Part shown: piece after piece, positions 1 through 5,735 of the stretch | How the letters are laid out: each line of letters opens with the position of its first letter | Position numbering within the stretch: the stretch's first letter is position 1 | Source: Methylotenera sp. | GTDB taxonomy: Bacteria; Pseudomonadota; Gammaproteobacteria; Burkholderiales; Methylophilaceae | Direction: 5' to 3' | Assembly: GCA_027310735.1 (NCBI GenBank) | Contig: DAIDAH010000103.1 | Location: 1-9,712 of the forward strand | Length of the DNA stretch: 9,712 bases | Translations under genes and position numbers: made by a program | Notes under the pieces: generated by a model | Database searches by the model: none | What the model saw: the letters and a program-made list of their open reading frames with translations, nothing else | What the model was told of the DNA's origin: nothing

Positions 1-856
1 CAGTTAAGCCCCAGCTGAAACGAGTTCTTAAGCGTTCATCAACATCTGCAATCTCCTTAGGATAAGTATCACAAGTGATCACAATTTGTTTTTTAGCCTC
101 GATTAACGAGTTAAATGCATAGAAAAACTCTTCTTGCGTACGATTTTTTTTAGCAAAAAACTGAATGTCATCGATGAGCAATAAATCTAGTGTGTGATAT
201 TGCCGTTTAAACTCATCAAAAGCTTTGTGTTCGTAAGCTTTTACGACATCAGAAACATACCGTTCTGCATGTAAATAACGGATATTAGCATCAGGGTTAT
301 GTTGCTTTAATTCATTACCAATAGCTTGTAGTAAATGTGTTTTCCCTAGCCCGACACCACCATAAATAAATAATGGGTTATAGGCAGTTCCAGGATTTTC
401 AGCCACTTGTATTGCCGCAGCACGCGCCAATTGGTTGGCTCGACCTGTGACATAGTTACTAAAATTAAACGAAGGATTTAATCCTGAATGCTCAATGATT
501 TTTTTTGCGCTAGTTTTGACTGCCAAACTAGCTTGAATATTATTTTTTATTTGAGATGCAGGCGTATCTGGAACCGTATCAATTTTAATCACAGGTTTTG
601 CTATGGCTATTTTAGCCTCCACATCTGCAATTATTAATTCAATTTGAAAATTGGTATGTTGTAATTCTGCTGCAAATTGTTCAATTTTTTTTAAAAAACG
701 ATCTTTTACCCACTGTAAAACAAAGCGATTAGGCGCAAGTAATCGTACAGCATTACCATCCACTTCTATCTGTAGAGGTTTAATCCAAGTGTTGAATTGT
801 TGTGCTGAGAGTTCTTTCTCAAACCGACTGAGACAAATGGGCCAAAAATTATCCAT
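1..856 (-). CDS. dnaA: Chromosomal replication initiator protein DnaA (N-terminal 285 residues, cut by window edge)
   Basis: DnaA is the AAA+ ATPase that binds DnaA boxes at oriC, melts the origin and loads the replicative helicase. Reading leftward from ATG at 856, the frame stays open to base 1. It begins MDNFWPICLSRFEKEL, a normal domain I start, followed by a linker region around residues 75-130. The AAA+ domain follows, with Walker A GGVGLGKTHL at about 166-175 (Lys172) and Walker B LLLIDDIQF with Asp229/Asp230. The sensor I segment ITCDTYPKEI and the arginine-rich DERLRTRFSWGL segment come next. The C-terminal DNA-binding domain IV lies off the left edge, as expected for a protein of about 460 residues. 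No strong Shine-Dalgarno sequence precedes the start; an AAGGT lies rather far upstream. The gene diverges from rpmH, the usual origin arrangement. Identification is very secure. Confidence 0.97.
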   Translation of the reverse strand, partial: MDNFWPICLSRFEKELSAQQFNTWIKPLQIEVDGNAVRLLAPNRFVLQWVKDRFLKKIEQFAAELQHTNFQIELIIADVEAKIAIAKPVIKIDTVPDTPASQIKNNIQASLAVKTSAKKIIEHSGLNPSFNFSNYVTGRANQLARAAAIQVAENPGTAYNPLFIYGGVGLGKTHLLQAIGNELKQHNPDANIRYLHAERYVSDVVKAYEHKAFDEFKRQYHTLDLLLIDDIQFFAKKNRTQEEFFYAFNSLIEAKKQIVITCDTYPKEIADVDERLRTRFSWGLT

Positions 857-890
857 CTTAAATTGTGAATTACCTTAACAATATGAAGCT

Positions 891-907
891 TACACATGAA
901 ATGTGTA
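891..907. repeat. Inverted repeat in the dnaA leader
   Basis: TACACAT, a 3-base spacer GAA, then ATGTGTA form a perfect 7-bp inverted repeat, 35 bases upstream of the dnaA start. It would lie in the dnaA 5' leader or promoter zone, and could be an operator or an RNA hairpin. It does not match a consensus DnaA box. Its function is unknown. Confidence 0.5.
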
Positions 908-997
908 GTAACTATCTGTTTTAATTTGATTTTTATTTATAAAGATTGAAGCATTACATTTGGTAACGCTAGTTCATTCTAGCTGTTTTAACGTAAC

Positions 998-1006
998 TTA
1001 TCCACA
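998..1006 (+). promoter_or_regulatory. DnaA box (perfect consensus)
   Basis: TTATCCACA matches the high-affinity R1-type DnaA box exactly and is followed by GG. It sits between the divergent dnaA and rpmH genes, about 140 bases from the dnaA start and 35 bases upstream of the rpmH promoter -35. It could serve origin function, dnaA autoregulation, or both. Confidence 0.85.
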
Positions 1007-1040
1007 GGCATTTACCAACTAATGTTAAACTAAATAAACA

Positions 1041-1070
1041 TTGACAAAATAGTGTGTTATCAGGTTTAAT
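1041..1070 (+). promoter_or_regulatory. Sigma70-type promoter for rpmH operon
   Basis: A perfect -35 TTGACA (1041-1046), an 18-base spacer and TTTAAT (1065-1070, five of six matches to TATAAT) form a convincing promoter. Its predicted transcript starts near 1077, about 30 bases before the rpmH ATG. It likely drives rpmH and, by read-through, rnpA, yidD, yidC and mnmE. Confidence 0.75.
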
Positions 1071-1107
1071 AGCGCCCTTTATAGCATTTTGCCTGCTGGA
1101 GATTTAC

Positions 1108-1242
1108 ATGAAACGTACATACCAACCTTCTAAAACTCGTCGTGCACGCACACATGGCTTTTTAGTTCGCATGAAAACTAAAGGCGGTCGCGCAGTTATT
1201 GCAGCACGTCGTGCTAAGGGTCGTACACGCCTAGGTTTGTAA
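1108..1242 (+). CDS. rpmH: 50S ribosomal protein L34
   Basis: This gene encodes the 44-residue, very basic L34 protein of the large ribosomal subunit. The sequence MKRTYQPSKTRRARTHGF, then the RMKTKGGRAVIAARRAKGR segment, is the near-invariant L34 pattern, and 44 residues is the standard length. I place the start at ATG 1108, not at the longer open frame beginning at 1054. MKRTYQPS is the family N-terminus, and a GGAG Shine-Dalgarno core (1098-1101) lies at normal spacing. The -10 element of the promoter ends at 1070, so a start at 1054 would also be untranscribed. The gene diverges from dnaA and leads the rnpA-yidD-yidC-mnmE cluster. Confidence 0.98.
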   Translation: MKRTYQPSKTRRARTHGFLVRMKTKGGRAVIAARRAKGRTRLGL

Positions 1243-1270
1243 TTTAAAGTTCTTTTTGACTTTTAAATTA
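1241..1270 (+). repeat. Bulged inverted repeat at the end of rpmH
   Basis: AATTTAAAGT (1241-1250) pairs with ACTTTTAAATT (1259-1269) across an 8-base loop, with one bulged T and a possible extra pair at the base (T1240-A1270). It overlaps the rpmH stop codon. The stem is nearly all A-U and has no U-run after it, so it is a poor intrinsic terminator. It might be a processing or attenuation element between rpmH and rnpA. Confidence 0.4.
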
Positions 1271-1280
1271 CACATAATAA

Positions 1281-1315
1281 TATTATCAAATACATTTTGA
1301 ATAGTATTGATAATA
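1281..1315 (+). repeat. Bulged inverted repeat abutting the rnpA start
   Basis: TATTATCAAATAC (1281-1293) pairs with GTATTGATAATA (1304-1315), giving 12 base pairs with one bulged A and a 10-base loop. The right arm ends exactly at the base before the GTG proposed as the rnpA start (1316). The other possible start, TTG 1307, would lie inside the stem. The position suggests control of rnpA translation, but this is an inference. Confidence 0.45.
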
Positions 1316-1720
1316 GTGTCAGTGCTTAGTTTTAACAAAAAAGCTAAGCTAATTAAAACGGATGAATTTTCATCCGTTTTTAATTTCCGCAAACGTATTA
1401 CTTCACTATATTTAGCGATACACTACCAACCTAATCAACAACAGCATGCTCGACTAGGTTTGGTTGTAGGAAAAAAAACTGCTAAATTAGCGGTAGATAG
1501 AAATTATATGCGTCGCGTCTTGCGAGAACTTTTTAGAATTCATCAACACGAAATTTGCCATGTTGATTTGGTTATACGTGTACAAAAGAAGTTTGAACCA
1601 GTTGATTATATTCAAATTAAACAACAATTTGATTTGTTAGTGAATAAGATGAACCAACGAATAAGTTCTAAGTCAGTATTAAACTTGCAAGAAAATGATT
1701 GTTTATTAAACCGTAATTAA
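1316..1720 (+). CDS. rnpA: Ribonuclease P protein component
   Basis: RnpA is the small basic protein subunit of RNase P, which binds the catalytic RNA and helps it remove 5' leaders from pre-tRNAs. The family signature RNYMRRVLRELFR follows LGLVVGKKTAKLAVD, matching the conserved RNR-type RNA-binding helix. There is no ATG at the 5' end. I chose GTG 1316 because the resulting MSVLSFNKKAKLI aligns in length with the E. coli N-terminus (MVKLAFPRELRLL) and gives 134 residues. TTG 1307 and GTG 1322 remain possible. None has a Shine-Dalgarno sequence, and an inverted repeat ends directly before 1316. The stop overlaps the yidD ATG by one base. The product is certain; the exact start is not. Confidence 0.93.
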   Translation: MSVLSFNKKAKLIKTDEFSSVFNFRKRITSLYLAIHYQPNQQQHARLGLVVGKKTAKLAVDRNYMRRVLRELFRIHQHEICHVDLVIRVQKKFEPVDYIQIKQQFDLLVNKMNQRISSKSVLNLQENDCLLNRN

Positions 1721-1941
1721 TGATGAACATCATAGCGCGCTTATTGATTTTATTAATTAAAGCTTATCAATTCTTATTGAGCCCATTTTTTGGACAACAA
1801 TGTCGTTTTTATCCAACTTGTTCACACTATGCATTAGAGGCAATTTATAAGCATGGTGCCTTTCGAGGTGCTTATTATGCTGTTCGTCGCTTATTACGTT
1901 GTCACCCGTGGCATGCGGGCGGACATGACCCTATTCCTTAA
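1720..1941 (+). CDS. yidD: Membrane protein insertion efficiency factor YidD
   Basis: YidD is a small inner-membrane-associated protein thought to assist YidC-dependent insertion of membrane proteins. The 73 residues show an amphipathic N-terminal helix (IIARLLILLIKAYQFLLSP). The conserved core follows: CRFYPTCSHYALEAI, HGAFRGAYYAVRRLLRCHPW and the GGHDPIP tail, including the three family cysteines. The start ATG overlaps the rnpA stop (TAATG), and a second ATG follows at once, so initiation may be at 1720 or 1723. No clear Shine-Dalgarno sequence is present, which fits translational coupling to rnpA. The gene sits between rnpA and yidC, its usual place. Confidence 0.96.
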   Translation: MMNIIARLLILLIKAYQFLLSPFFGQQCRFYPTCSHYALEAIYKHGAFRGAYYAVRRLLRCHPWHAGGHDPIP

Positions 1942-1979
1942 AATCTTCAACTGAAATCTTAAAAAGATCACCCAAAATT

Positions 1980-3638
1980 ATGGATACAAGACGTTTAGTG
2001 CTGTTTGTTATTTTTTCAATGTCTATTTTAATGTTATGGGATGGATGGCAACGCCAGCATGCGCCAGTAGAGCAAGCTAATTCTACTCAACACTCAACAG
2101 TAAATGATGTTGCAGATAATAGTGTTCCTAGCCCTGCAGTTACTTCTGCTGGTGTAGCAAAAATAGACGTTGCCACTGATGGTAATTATAAGTTACTAAC
2201 TGGGCAGAGAATCGTTGTTACCACTGATTTATATAAGGCTGATATTGAGTCTGTAGGCGGTGATTTGCGACGTTTGGAACTACTAAAACATCGTGCTTCT
2301 GATAGTGTAAAAACAAACTTTATACTATTGGATGATGCCGGCAAGCCAATGACTTATGTTGCACAGACTGGATTAATAGGCACTGACCTACCGACACATA
2401 AAGCCATTTTTACTAGTAGTGCTTCTAGCTATCAAATGCAAGAAGGTCAGGATGAATTAGAGGTCCGCTTAAGTTGGGCCGATCATGGTGTAGTGGTAGA
2501 TAAAGTTTATACATTCCATCGAAATAAATATGTAATTGATGTGACTTATGAAATTAAAAATGGCTCATCTACGGCGATTACTCCAGCAGTTTATTATCAA
2601 ATTGTTCATGATGATCAGTCAAATCAAGGTTCTAAATTAATGCCAACCTTCACTGGCGGTGCTTATTACACTGAGGCATCCAAGTTCAAGAAGCTTAAAT
2701 TTACCGAGATGGCAAAAGAACCGCTCAAGGTCGATTCTAATGACGGTTGGGTTGCATTGTTACAACATTATTTTGTTAGCGCTTGGATTCCTAAAGCTGG
2801 TTTAGCGCGTGAGTTTTATACTAAAAAACTGAATGAACATATGTTTATCATAGGTACCAAAAGCACACTGCCGACTATTGCGCCAGGTGCAACTTTGAGC
2901 GTACCTGCAAGTTTGTTTTCGGGTCCAGAAACTAAAAATGATTTGAGTTCCGCAGCACCGGGCTTGGAATATACAGTTGGCTATGGCTGGTTAACAATAG
3001 TTGCTTCGCCATTATTTTGGTTGCTTTCTAAAATACATGCTGTAGTTCAAAACTGGGGTGTAGCTATTATTTTACTAACTCTTTTAATTAAAGCATCCTT
3101 CTTCAAGTTATCTGCAACAAGCTATCGCAACATGGCACAAATGCGTGAATTAGCACCACGCTTGCAAGCAATGAAAGAGAAGTTTGGTGATGATCGTCAG
3201 AAAATGCAAATGGCAATGATGGATCTGTATAAAAAAGAGAAAATTAATCCAATGGGTGGTTGTTTACCAATTCTGGTACAAATCCCTGTGTTTATCGCAC
3301 TTTATTGGGTATTGTTAGGCTCCGTTGAGTTGCGTCATGCACCATTTTTCGGATGGATTCATGATCTTTCAGCAGTTGATCCTTACTATATCCTACCTAT
3401 ACTCATGGGTGCTTCCATGATTGTGCAAAGCAGACTTAATCCTAAGCCAGCTGATCCATTGCAAGCTAAAGTTATGACTTGGATGCCAGTGTTGTTCAGT
3501 GCATTCTTTTTCTTCTTCCCAGCCGGCCTAGTGTTGTATTGGGTTGTGAATAATACGCTTTCAATTACACAGCAGTGGTATATCAATAAAACTATTCATG
3601 CTGAAACGTTATTAAAAAAATCTGGTGGAAAACACTAA
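1980..3638 (+). CDS. yidC: Membrane protein insertase YidC
   Basis: YidC inserts and folds inner-membrane proteins, alone or with SecYEG. The 552 residues match the Gram-negative form (E. coli 548). A first membrane segment (about residues 5-20) is followed by a large periplasmic P1 domain (about 25-335). The Oxa1-like core then has membrane segments near 337-357, 360-376, 427-448, 468-486 and 500-530. Recognisable core blocks are KEKINPMGGCLPILVQIPVF, GSVELRHAPFFGWIHDLSA, DPYYILPILMG and FPAGLVLYWVVNN. The groove residue that is Arg366 in E. coli aligns with Lys371 here, which keeps the positive charge. Its 3' end overlaps mnmE by 14 bases. A 38-base gap follows yidD, with only an AAAGA-like weak ribosome site. 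Confidence 0.98.
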   Translation: MDTRRLVLFVIFSMSILMLWDGWQRQHAPVEQANSTQHSTVNDVADNSVPSPAVTSAGVAKIDVATDGNYKLLTGQRIVVTTDLYKADIESVGGDLRRLELLKHRASDSVKTNFILLDDAGKPMTYVAQTGLIGTDLPTHKAIFTSSASSYQMQEGQDELEVRLSWADHGVVVDKVYTFHRNKYVIDVTYEIKNGSSTAITPAVYYQIVHDDQSNQGSKLMPTFTGGAYYTEASKFKKLKFTEMAKEPLKVDSNDGWVALLQHYFVSAWIPKAGLAREFYTKKLNEHMFIIGTKSTLPTIAPGATLSVPASLFSGPETKNDLSSAAPGLEYTVGYGWLTIVASPLFWLLSKIHAVVQNWGVAIILLTLLIKASFFKLSATSYRNMAQMRELAPRLQAMKEKFGDDRQKMQMAMMDLYKKEKINPMGGCLPILVQIPVFIALYWVLLGSVELRHAPFFGWIHDLSAVDPYYILPILMGASMIVQSRLNPKPADPLQAKVMTWMPVLFSAFFFFFPAGLVLYWVVNNTLSITQQWYINKTIHAETLLKKSGGKH

Positions 3639-4974
3639 CTCTATAGATACCATTGCCGCGATTGCTACGGCATCTGGTGCCGGTGGTATCGGCATTGTTC
3701 GGGTTTCAGGGCCATCTGCAAGACAGATTGCTATAGGGGTATTGGGTAACTGCCCTGCCCCACGCTACGCAGCCTATTTAGATTTTAAGCTTGCAGATGG
3801 TGAGCTTATTGATCGCGGCATAGCAATTTTCTACTCGAATCCTCATTCTTATACTGGCGAAGATGTACTGGAGCTACAGGCGCATGGCGGCACTGCGCTT
3901 ATGCAAATATTATTGAGGCGTTGTATTGAACTTGGCGCGCGTCAGGCGGCTCCTGGAGAGTTCACTCGCAGAGCCTATTTAAATGACAAGTTGGATTTAG
4001 CACAAGCAGAGGCTGTTGCGGATGTAATTAGTGCAGCAACGGTTGAAGCCGCTAAAAGTGCTGTACGTTCATTGTCGGGAGAGTTCTCCGCACGCATTAA
4101 TGTTTTGTTACTAAAGCTCATAGATTTGCGTATGTTTGTAGAGGCTTGCTTAGATTTCCCTGAAGAAGAAATTGATTTCATTACCCAAGGTCGCGTGGCG
4201 GAGAAGTTAGAAGCAATCAAAACTGAGTTAGCATCTGTATTTGCAAAAGCTAAACAAGGTAGTTTATTGCGTGAAGGCATCAACGTAGTTTTAATTGGTC
4301 AACCGAATGTTGGTAAATCAAGTTTGATGAATCAATTAGCTGGTGAAGAAATAGCGATCGTTACTCCAATTGCAGGCACGACTCGCGACACCATTAGAAA
4401 TTTAATACAAATTAATGGCATACCATTACATGTCATTGATACTGCTGGGTTGCGAGAAACCAATGATGAAGTAGAAAAATTTGGTATAGCTCGAACATGG
4501 CGAGCTACAGAAACGGCCAGTATCGCATTATTATTGCTTGATGCTAATCATGGTATTACGGATGTTGAAAAGTTGATTTTAGAGCGGTTGCCGCAAGAAA
4601 TTAGTAAAATTTGGGTGCATAATAAAATCGATGTAGCAAATGAAGTTGCTGATGTGAAAAAAATTGAAAATGAAACTCACATCTATCTTTCAGCTAAAAC
4701 GGGTCTAGGTGTAGATCTGTTAAAAAATTATTTACTCAAACTTGCTGGCTACCAAAATAATTCTGAGGGTGTTTTTATGGCACGTGCCAGACATTTGGAA
4801 GCGTTGGCTCAAGTTCAGATGCATTTAGGTATCGCGGGAGTCAAAATGAATTCTGCTGAGTTGGTGGCGGAAGAGTTGCGTTTGGCGCAAGATGCACTCA
4901 GTAGTATTACGGGTGAGTTTACTCCCGATGATTTACTCGGAGAAATTTTTAGTAAATTTTGTATTGGGAAGTAG
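3625..4974 (+). CDS. mnmE: tRNA modification GTPase MnmE (TrmE)
   Basis: MnmE is the GTPase that works with MnmG to add the (carboxymethyl)aminomethyl group to C5 of wobble uridine 34 in certain tRNAs, using a formyl-tetrahydrofolate-derived carbon. The 449 residues show the N-terminal folate-binding domain (DTIAAIATASGAGGIGIVRVSG start, YTGEDVLELQAHGG). The inserted G domain has G1 GQPNVGKSS (225-233), the TTRDTIR switch, DTAGLRE from Asp272 and NKID at 333-336. The C-terminal helical domain ends in the invariant FCIGK with the essential cysteine. The start is a GTG inside yidC, overlapping by 14 bases with no clear Shine-Dalgarno sequence, so translation is probably coupled. It ends in TAG at the normal family C-terminus, showing that TAG is a genuine stop in this genome. 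Confidence 0.98.
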   Translation: MENTNSIDTIAAIATASGAGGIGIVRVSGPSARQIAIGVLGNCPAPRYAAYLDFKLADGELIDRGIAIFYSNPHSYTGEDVLELQAHGGTALMQILLRRCIELGARQAAPGEFTRRAYLNDKLDLAQAEAVADVISAATVEAAKSAVRSLSGEFSARINVLLLKLIDLRMFVEACLDFPEEEIDFITQGRVAEKLEAIKTELASVFAKAKQGSLLREGINVVLIGQPNVGKSSLMNQLAGEEIAIVTPIAGTTRDTIRNLIQINGIPLHVIDTAGLRETNDEVEKFGIARTWRATETASIALLLLDANHGITDVEKLILERLPQEISKIWVHNKIDVANEVADVKKIENETHIYLSAKTGLGVDLLKNYLLKLAGYQNNSEGVFMARARHLEALAQVQMHLGIAGVKMNSAELVAEELRLAQDALSSITGEFTPDDLLGEIFSKFCIGK

Positions 4975-5057
4975 GTTCTAAATTAAACAAGTTTGTTTGA
5001 ATTAGTGATTCATGGTCAGTGACGTATAGCTAGGGTTTTTTAGTGGCGGATAAGTGA

Positions 5058-5498
5058 TTACTTAGTTGTAGGGGTTTTTTCTGTTAGTAAATATGTGATG
5101 TAATCAGCTTTTTCTTTTGCACTACAATCGTTGCCAAGAATGTCATTGCAGTGTTTTGTAAACTGGTCTTCAACTTTATCAAGATTGCTAAAGCGTTTTT
5201 TGTAAATGACCGGTGATAAAGGTGGTATTGATTTCCCTGTAATAATGTTTCTACCAGAATTAGCCGGGTTGCTGGTATGGCAAGTAGCGCAAGCCATTTC
5301 TTTGCCATTAAAAATCTTATTTTCTTTATTAAAAAACCTTTTACCATTTACTGCAGATGGACCTGAATATTTTGCGTCATTGTTTTTTGCGATAATACTG
5401 TATTTACGTATCAGTGCTTCAGCATTTGCAACATCCGCATGTGCGGTAATTGTGGTGAAACCTAATAATCCAACAAAAAGTGTGCTGGTTATGTTCAT
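5058..5498 (-). CDS. Secreted c-type cytochrome, DUF1924/SHP-like
   Basis: This is a 146-residue periplasmic monohaem cytochrome. A hydrophobic signal peptide ends near AHA (residues 19-21), although the extreme N-terminus MNITST lacks the usual positive charge. One haem-binding motif CATCH lies at 70-74. Around it, the pattern NGK-F (51-55), SNPANSGRNIITGKSIPPLSP and KRFSNLDKVEDQF, then HCNDILGNDC and a helical end resembles the DUF1924 family, which includes sphaeroides haem protein. Cys117 and Cys125 could form a disulfide, and Asn118 could be a haem ligand as in SHP; that comparison is from memory. ATG 5498 is preceded by TGGAA at good spacing. The gene runs against both neighbours, so it is transcribed alone. 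Its redox partner is unknown. It is AT-rich and rich in Lys and Asn. Confidence 0.85.
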   Translation of the reverse strand: MNITSTLFVGLLGFTTITAHADVANAEALIRKYSIIAKNNDAKYSGPSAVNGKRFFNKENKIFNGKEMACATCHTSNPANSGRNIITGKSIPPLSPVIYKKRFSNLDKVEDQFTKHCNDILGNDCSAKEKADYITYLLTEKTPTTK

Positions 5499-5626
5499 GT
5501 GTATTCCAAAATTGATGGTGTTTAAAAGTTAATCAGATGTTGCTTATAGTAGATTAATTTAATGATCTCGGCATGAGATTGTGATTATTAATTATAAATT
5601 AATTTGTAGTTTGCATATTATTGGAC

Positions 5627-5644
5627 ATGTTTCACGTGAAACAT
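5627..5644. promoter_or_regulatory. parS: parS centromere site (perfect 16-bp consensus in an 18-bp palindrome)
   Basis: Bases 5628-5643 read TGTTTCACGTGAAACA, exactly the universal chromosomal parS consensus bound by ParB/Spo0J. The flanking A and T extend the perfect palindrome to 18 bp. ParB (CTP-dependent clamp) would load here and spread, and ParA would move the complex to segregate newly replicated origins. The parA and parB genes begin about 2.7 and 3.5 kb to the right. No second perfect copy is seen in the window. Confidence 0.96.
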
Positions 5645-5656
5645 ACATTAAAAGGT

Positions 5657-5684
5657 TTGATTAACAAGACCTGAGCAGTAGATT
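5657..5684 (+). promoter_or_regulatory. Possible mnmG promoter
   Basis: TTGATT (5657-5662), a 16-base spacer and TAGATT (5679-5684) each match four of six consensus positions. The site lies just downstream of parS and 50 bases before the likely mnmG start. It is plausible only by position; another -10-like TTAAAAT lies a few bases further on. Confidence 0.3.
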
Positions 5685-5735
5685 ACGTTAAAATCATCAT
5701 TCTTTGATTTTATGGCATTTTTGTCTCATTCAAGC

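Larger units (their letters stand above)
857..1107. other. dnaA-rpmH intergenic region, candidate oriC
   Basis: This 251-base spacer between divergent dnaA and rpmH is a common oriC location in proteobacteria. It contains one perfect DnaA box (998-1006), a strongly AT-rich stretch at about 909-960 that could serve as an unwinding element, an inverted repeat (891-907) and the rpmH promoter (1041-1070). I see no second consensus box; other candidates such as the site near 902-910 have at least two mismatches. The origin call is therefore an inference from gene context plus one box. The dnaA-dnaN spacer, outside this window, is the main alternative site. Confidence 0.55.
5499..5711. other. Divergent intergenic region between cytochrome gene and mnmG, carrying parS
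   Basis: This spacer must hold the promoters for both the leftward cytochrome gene and the rightward mnmG cluster. It contains the parS site (5627-5644), a small inverted repeat ATCTC-GGCAT-GAGAT (5565-5579) and an AT-only inverted repeat TTAATT-ATA-AATTAA (5588-5602). I found no convincing promoter for the cytochrome gene. Confidence 0.6.

Noticed and set aside
1054..1107. N-terminal extension of rpmH
   Set aside because: It spans the promoter -10 and the ribosome site, and is absent from the L34 family.
1941..1968. Direct repeat AAATCTT (1941, 1954) and small inverted repeat ATCTT-AAA-AAGAT before yidC
   Set aside because: Both are short and AT-rich in a 38-base spacer, so chance is the simplest explanation.
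3081..3098. Lysine instead of arginine in the YidC hydrophilic groove (Lys371)
   Set aside because: The positive charge is kept, and from memory lysine is common here in betaproteobacterial YidC, so it is not a defect.
4778..4789. Palindrome TGGCACGTGCCA in mnmE
   Set aside because: It shares the CACGTG core with parS but not the GTTTCAC half-sites, and it is explained by coding sequence.
4975..5057. Possible bidirectional terminator between convergent mnmE and the cytochrome gene
   Set aside because: AAACAA-GT-TTGTTT (4985-4998) is too weak and its loop too small, and the T-run near 5036 has no stem before it. I cannot support an intrinsic terminator.
5206..5532. Rightward open frame of 108 codons
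   Set aside because: It is the antisense shadow of the cytochrome gene, which has a signal peptide and a CXXCH motif.
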